Assembly: GCA_003168315.1 (NCBI GenBank)
Contig: PMSP01000066.1
Span: 1-8,774 of the forward strand
Direction: 5' to 3'
DNA from: Opitutaceae bacterium
GTDB lineage: Bacteria; Verrucomicrobiota; Verrucomicrobiia; Opitutales; Opitutaceae
Length of the DNA: 8,774 nt
Below are positions 6,309 through 8,774 of the stretch, in pieces. Made by a program: the position numbers and the translations under genes. Position 1 is the first letter of the stretch. Each line of letters starts with the position of its first letter. The notes under the pieces are model-generated. The model saw nothing but the letters and a program-made list of their open reading frames with translations, was not told the DNA's origin and did no database searches.

Positions 6309-8774
6309 TCAGGCCTTCTTGCTCGGGTGGTTCTTGTTCCAGTTCTCCACCCTGCTGAGCGGCATCGCCGTGTAGTCGGGCATCCTGGGATTCGGGTTGC
6401 GGATCCTGGCGAGGTAGGTCGTCCGGGGCCTCGTGTTCAGGTAGCCGAGGAGCGAGTAGTCCTGCTCGCGTGCCTTCGCCTGCGAGACGCGGCTCTCCGG
6501 GTCTAGGATGTTGCCGAACTCGATCGCCTCGACTGGGCAAGCCTGCTGGCAGGCCGTACGGATGGTGCCGTCGGGGACGATGACGTCCTGCGGGTGGCCC
6601 TCCTGGGCCGTCTTCACCTTCCACTCGATCTTCCCGCGCTCGATCCTCTGCACGCAGTACGTGCACTTCTCCATGACGCCCCGCATGCGGATCGTGACCT
6701 CGGGGTTCTTGACCATCTGGACCAGCTCCGGCATCCCCTCCGGCCCGAGGGGCCCCAGGTACAGGCTGTCGAGGCTCCTCATGTTCCAGTCGAAGAAGTT
6801 GAAGCGCCTCACCTTGTAGGGGCAGTTGTTCGCGCAGTAGCGGGTGCCGATGCACCGGTTGTACGCCATCACGTTCAGTCCCTCGTCGTCGTGGACCGTC
6901 GCGTTGACCGGGCACACCATCTCGCACGGCGCCAGCTCGCACTGCATGCAGGCGATCGGCTGCATCGAGATCTGCGGGTCCTCGGGGATCTCCTCGTTGC
7001 CCGCGCCGCCGAAGGCCGCCGCCGACGCCTTCCCGTCGGAGTAGTACCGGTCGAGCCGGATCCAGTGCATGATGCGGCCGCGCAGGATCTGCTCCTTGCC
7101 GACGATCGGGATGTTGTTCTCCGCCTGGCAGGCGACGACGCAGGAGTTGCACCCGATGCAGGTGTTCAGGTCGATGCTCATCCCCCACTGGTGCACGCCG
7201 TCGAACTTCGGGGTGATGTAGAGCGAGTTGCCCCGCGGGATCTCCTTCGCCCGGTCGGCGAGGGGCATTTCCTTCGCCCCGGGATCGAGGACCGCCGGGG
7301 GGCTCTCGGCCTCGAGGCCCACCTCCTTGGCGAAGCCGGGATTCTCCTGGTACTCCCCGAGGTTGCCCTCGCGGACGAGGTCGCGGCCCTCCATCGACCA
7401 GTGCCACTGGGAGTCGGCGAGCTCCATCCGGGCGCCGCTGACGGCAATCGCGGCGCCGGTGGCGATGTGCAGGGCGCCGGTCGCCCGGGCAGCGTAGGCG
7501 TTGAAGCCCGTTCCCTCCCCCACCCGCCCGGTCTTGGTGCGGCCGTATCCCAGGGGAACGATGACCGTGTAGTTGGCGAGGCAGGGCTGGATGTGCGCCG
7601 GCCCGGAGATCTTGCGCCCGCCGATCGTCAGCTCGACGATGTGCGCGTTCTCGCGGCCCTTGTCGAACTGCGCGAGGTCCTTGCGGGCGATCGGGCGCAG
7701 CCCGTCGGACCAGGTCTCGATATTGAGCTCCTTCGCGAGCCGCGGGCTGACGAGGATGGCGTTGTCCCAGCTTATCTTCGTGATCGGGTCGGGGCATTCC
7801 TGGAGCCAGCCGTTGTTGACGAACCGGCCGTCGTCGATGCAGGCGCCGGCTATGAAGCGGACCTCGATCGCGTCCCTGTCGACCTTCGGAACCGTGACGC
7901 CGGCCGAAAGGTAGGTGTGCACCGCCGCGTGGTTGTAGCGGGGGCGCACCGGCCTGAAGGCCGTTCCCGAGAGGTAGCCGTCGTGCAGGAACTTCCGGAA
8001 GACCGCCTCGGACCTCGGGCCCCGCCCGGCGACCGTGTCGAAGACCAGCTTGTACGGATCGGTGTTGGGGATTCCCGCGACCGAGGCGATCACCTCGCTC
8101 TGGGTCAGCCCGCCGAAGAGGGGCATGATCATCGGCTGCACCGGGACGACCGTCCCGTCCGCCGTGCGGGCGTCGCCCCAGGACTCGAGATAATGGGCCG
8201 CGGCGATGTGCGCCTGCGCCGCGGCAGACGTCTCGTCCACGTAGTAGCCGTAGCGGATAACCTGCGGGACCTTCTTCTGCACCTCGGTCCAGTTGAGGTC
8301 GGCCGGGGCGTTGTACGCGGGGTTGCCGCCGAGGATCAGGAGCGTCTTGACGGTTCCCTTGGCGATCGCGGCCGCCAGGCCCTCGATCCCGAGCGTTTGC
8401 GGCTTCGTGCTGTAGATGAAGTCGAGCGTGGATCCAATGTTCCCCAGGAACTGGTTGATGGCGTAGGCAACCGCGTGCACGGCCTCGGGCAGGTGCGAGC
8501 CGGCGACGACCAGGCACTCGCCCTTGTTGGCGACAAGGTCGGCCGCGCACTCGTCGATCCAGCCCGCCGGGGCCGCGAGGCCGTCGGTTCCGGGGACGTA
8601 GGAGGCGTCGCCCGTCACCTTCGCGGCCAGGGCCGCGGCGAACGAGACGGAGCGGCGGCGCGCCAGCGACCAGACGATCACGCCGGTCGCGACGATGCCG
8701 ACGGCGACGATGGCCGGGACCAGCCAGCCCGGCGCGTCGGCCGAGGAGGACACCAGCCAGCCCGCGTAGGCGGC
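6309..8774 (-). CDS. actB: ActB, iron-sulfur subunit of alternative complex III (5' end outside window)
   Basis: Peripheral periplasmic electron-transfer subunit of ACIII. It passes electrons from the quinol site of ActC through Fe-S clusters to the c haems. Numbering here is from the GTG at 8753, but the frame stays open to the window edge, so the true start is probably upstream. Residues about 40-480 match the molybdopterin-oxidoreductase-like domain, which carries no Mo cofactor in this family (for example ILGGNPAYNAPADLNW at 140-155 and HWSMEGRDLVRE near 451-462). The C-terminal ferredoxin-like domain has C532/C535/C538/C542, C602/C605/C610/C614, C634/T637/C640/C644 and C697/C700/C735/C739. 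The Thr in the third motif fits the family's three [4Fe-4S] plus one [3Fe-4S]. Odd: residues 10-31 form a hydrophobic segment followed by RRR, which I do not expect at this place in ActB; a split gene or a junction at the edge is possible. actC follows after 4 nt. Confidence 0.9.
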   Translation of the reverse strand, partial: AAYAGWLVSSSADAPGWLVPAIVAVGIVATGVIVWSLARRRSVSFAAALAAKVTGDASYVPGTDGLAAPAGWIDECAADLVANKGECLVVAGSHLPEAVHAVAYAINQFLGNIGSTLDFIYSTKPQTLGIEGLAAAIAKGTVKTLLILGGNPAYNAPADLNWTEVQKKVPQVIRYGYYVDETSAAAQAHIAAAHYLESWGDARTADGTVVPVQPMIMPLFGGLTQSEVIASVAGIPNTDPYKLVFDTVAGRGPRSEAVFRKFLHDGYLSGTAFRPVRPRYNHAAVHTYLSAGVTVPKVDRDAIEVRFIAGACIDDGRFVNNGWLQECPDPITKISWDNAILVSPRLAKELNIETWSDGLRPIARKDLAQFDKGRENAHIVELTIGGRKISGPAHIQPCLANYTVIVPLGYGRTKTGRVGEGTGFNAYAARATGALHIATGAAIAVSGARMELADSQWHWSMEGRDLVREGNLGEYQENPGFAKEVGLEAESPPAVLDPGAKEMPLADRAKEIPRGNSLYITPKFDGVHQWGMSIDLNTCIGCNSCVVACQAENNIPIVGKEQILRGRIMHWIRLDRYYSDGKASAAAFGGAGNEEIPEDPQISMQPIACMQCELAPCEMVCPVNATVHDDEGLNVMAYNRCIGTRYCANNCPYKVRRFNFFDWNMRSLDSLYLGPLGPEGMPELVQMVKNPEVTIRMRGVMEKCTYCVQRIERGKIEWKVKTAQEGHPQDVIVPDGTIRTACQQACPVEAIEFGNILDPESRVSQAKAREQDYSLLGYLNTRPRTTYLARIRNPNPRMPDYTAMPLSRVENWNKNHPSKKA
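6314..6319 (-). promoter_or_regulatory. Shine-Dalgarno of actC
   Basis: AGAAGG on the minus strand lies 9 nt before the actC ATG and inside the last codons of actB. It supports the start at 6304 and efficient re-initiation after actB translation. Confidence 0.55.

Overview
The window is one gap-free, single-strand (minus) gene cluster for the respiratory alternative complex III (ACIII), a quinol:electron-acceptor oxidoreductase that replaces cytochrome bc1 in many bacteria. In transcription order (high to low coordinates) it holds actB (5' end cut by the window edge), actC, actD, actE, actF, a small one-helix membrane protein gene, a gene for a cbb3-oxidase subunit I (CcoN) homologue, and a gene for a CcoO-type membrane-anchored monohaem cytochrome c (3' end cut by the other window edge). 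actA should lie upstream of the window. No intergenic gap exceeds about a dozen bases. Several junctions are overlaps (ATGA, ATGA, GTGA and one 11-nt overlap), so the set is very likely one translationally coupled transcript. No promoter, terminator, RNA gene, CRISPR array or mobile element is visible.

The DNA is very GC rich, and the long plus-strand reading frames are shadows of the minus-strand genes. As I remember them, the protein sequences, especially ActB, look most like those of Opitutae-type Verrucomicrobia. That assignment is an inference without a search.

Region by region: 6309-8774 is the 3' part of actB (non-molybdenum molybdopterin-like domain plus Fe-S domain). 4841-6304 is actC and 2431-3639 is actF, both NrfD/PsrC-like quinol-site membrane subunits. 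4296-4829 is actD (DUF3341 family) and 3636-4292 is actE (monohaem cytochrome c). 2103-2441 is a small anchored protein, 703-2106 the CcoN-like protein and 1-706 the CcoO-like cytochrome.

The striking point is the CcoN-like protein. It aligns along its whole length with cbb3 oxidase subunit I, but five of the six metal-ligand histidines and the active-site tyrosine are replaced (Ala, Gln, Arg, Gln, Gln; Gly). It should bind neither haem b, haem b3 nor CuB. Its coupled partner, the CcoO-like protein, keeps an intact haem c motif. I infer that an oxidase NO pair has been recruited as a redox-inactive membrane scaffold plus an extra haem c subunit of ACIII or of an ACIII-oxidase supercomplex. 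A second oddity is a transmembrane-like segment at the visible start of ActB, where the family should be a soluble periplasmic domain.
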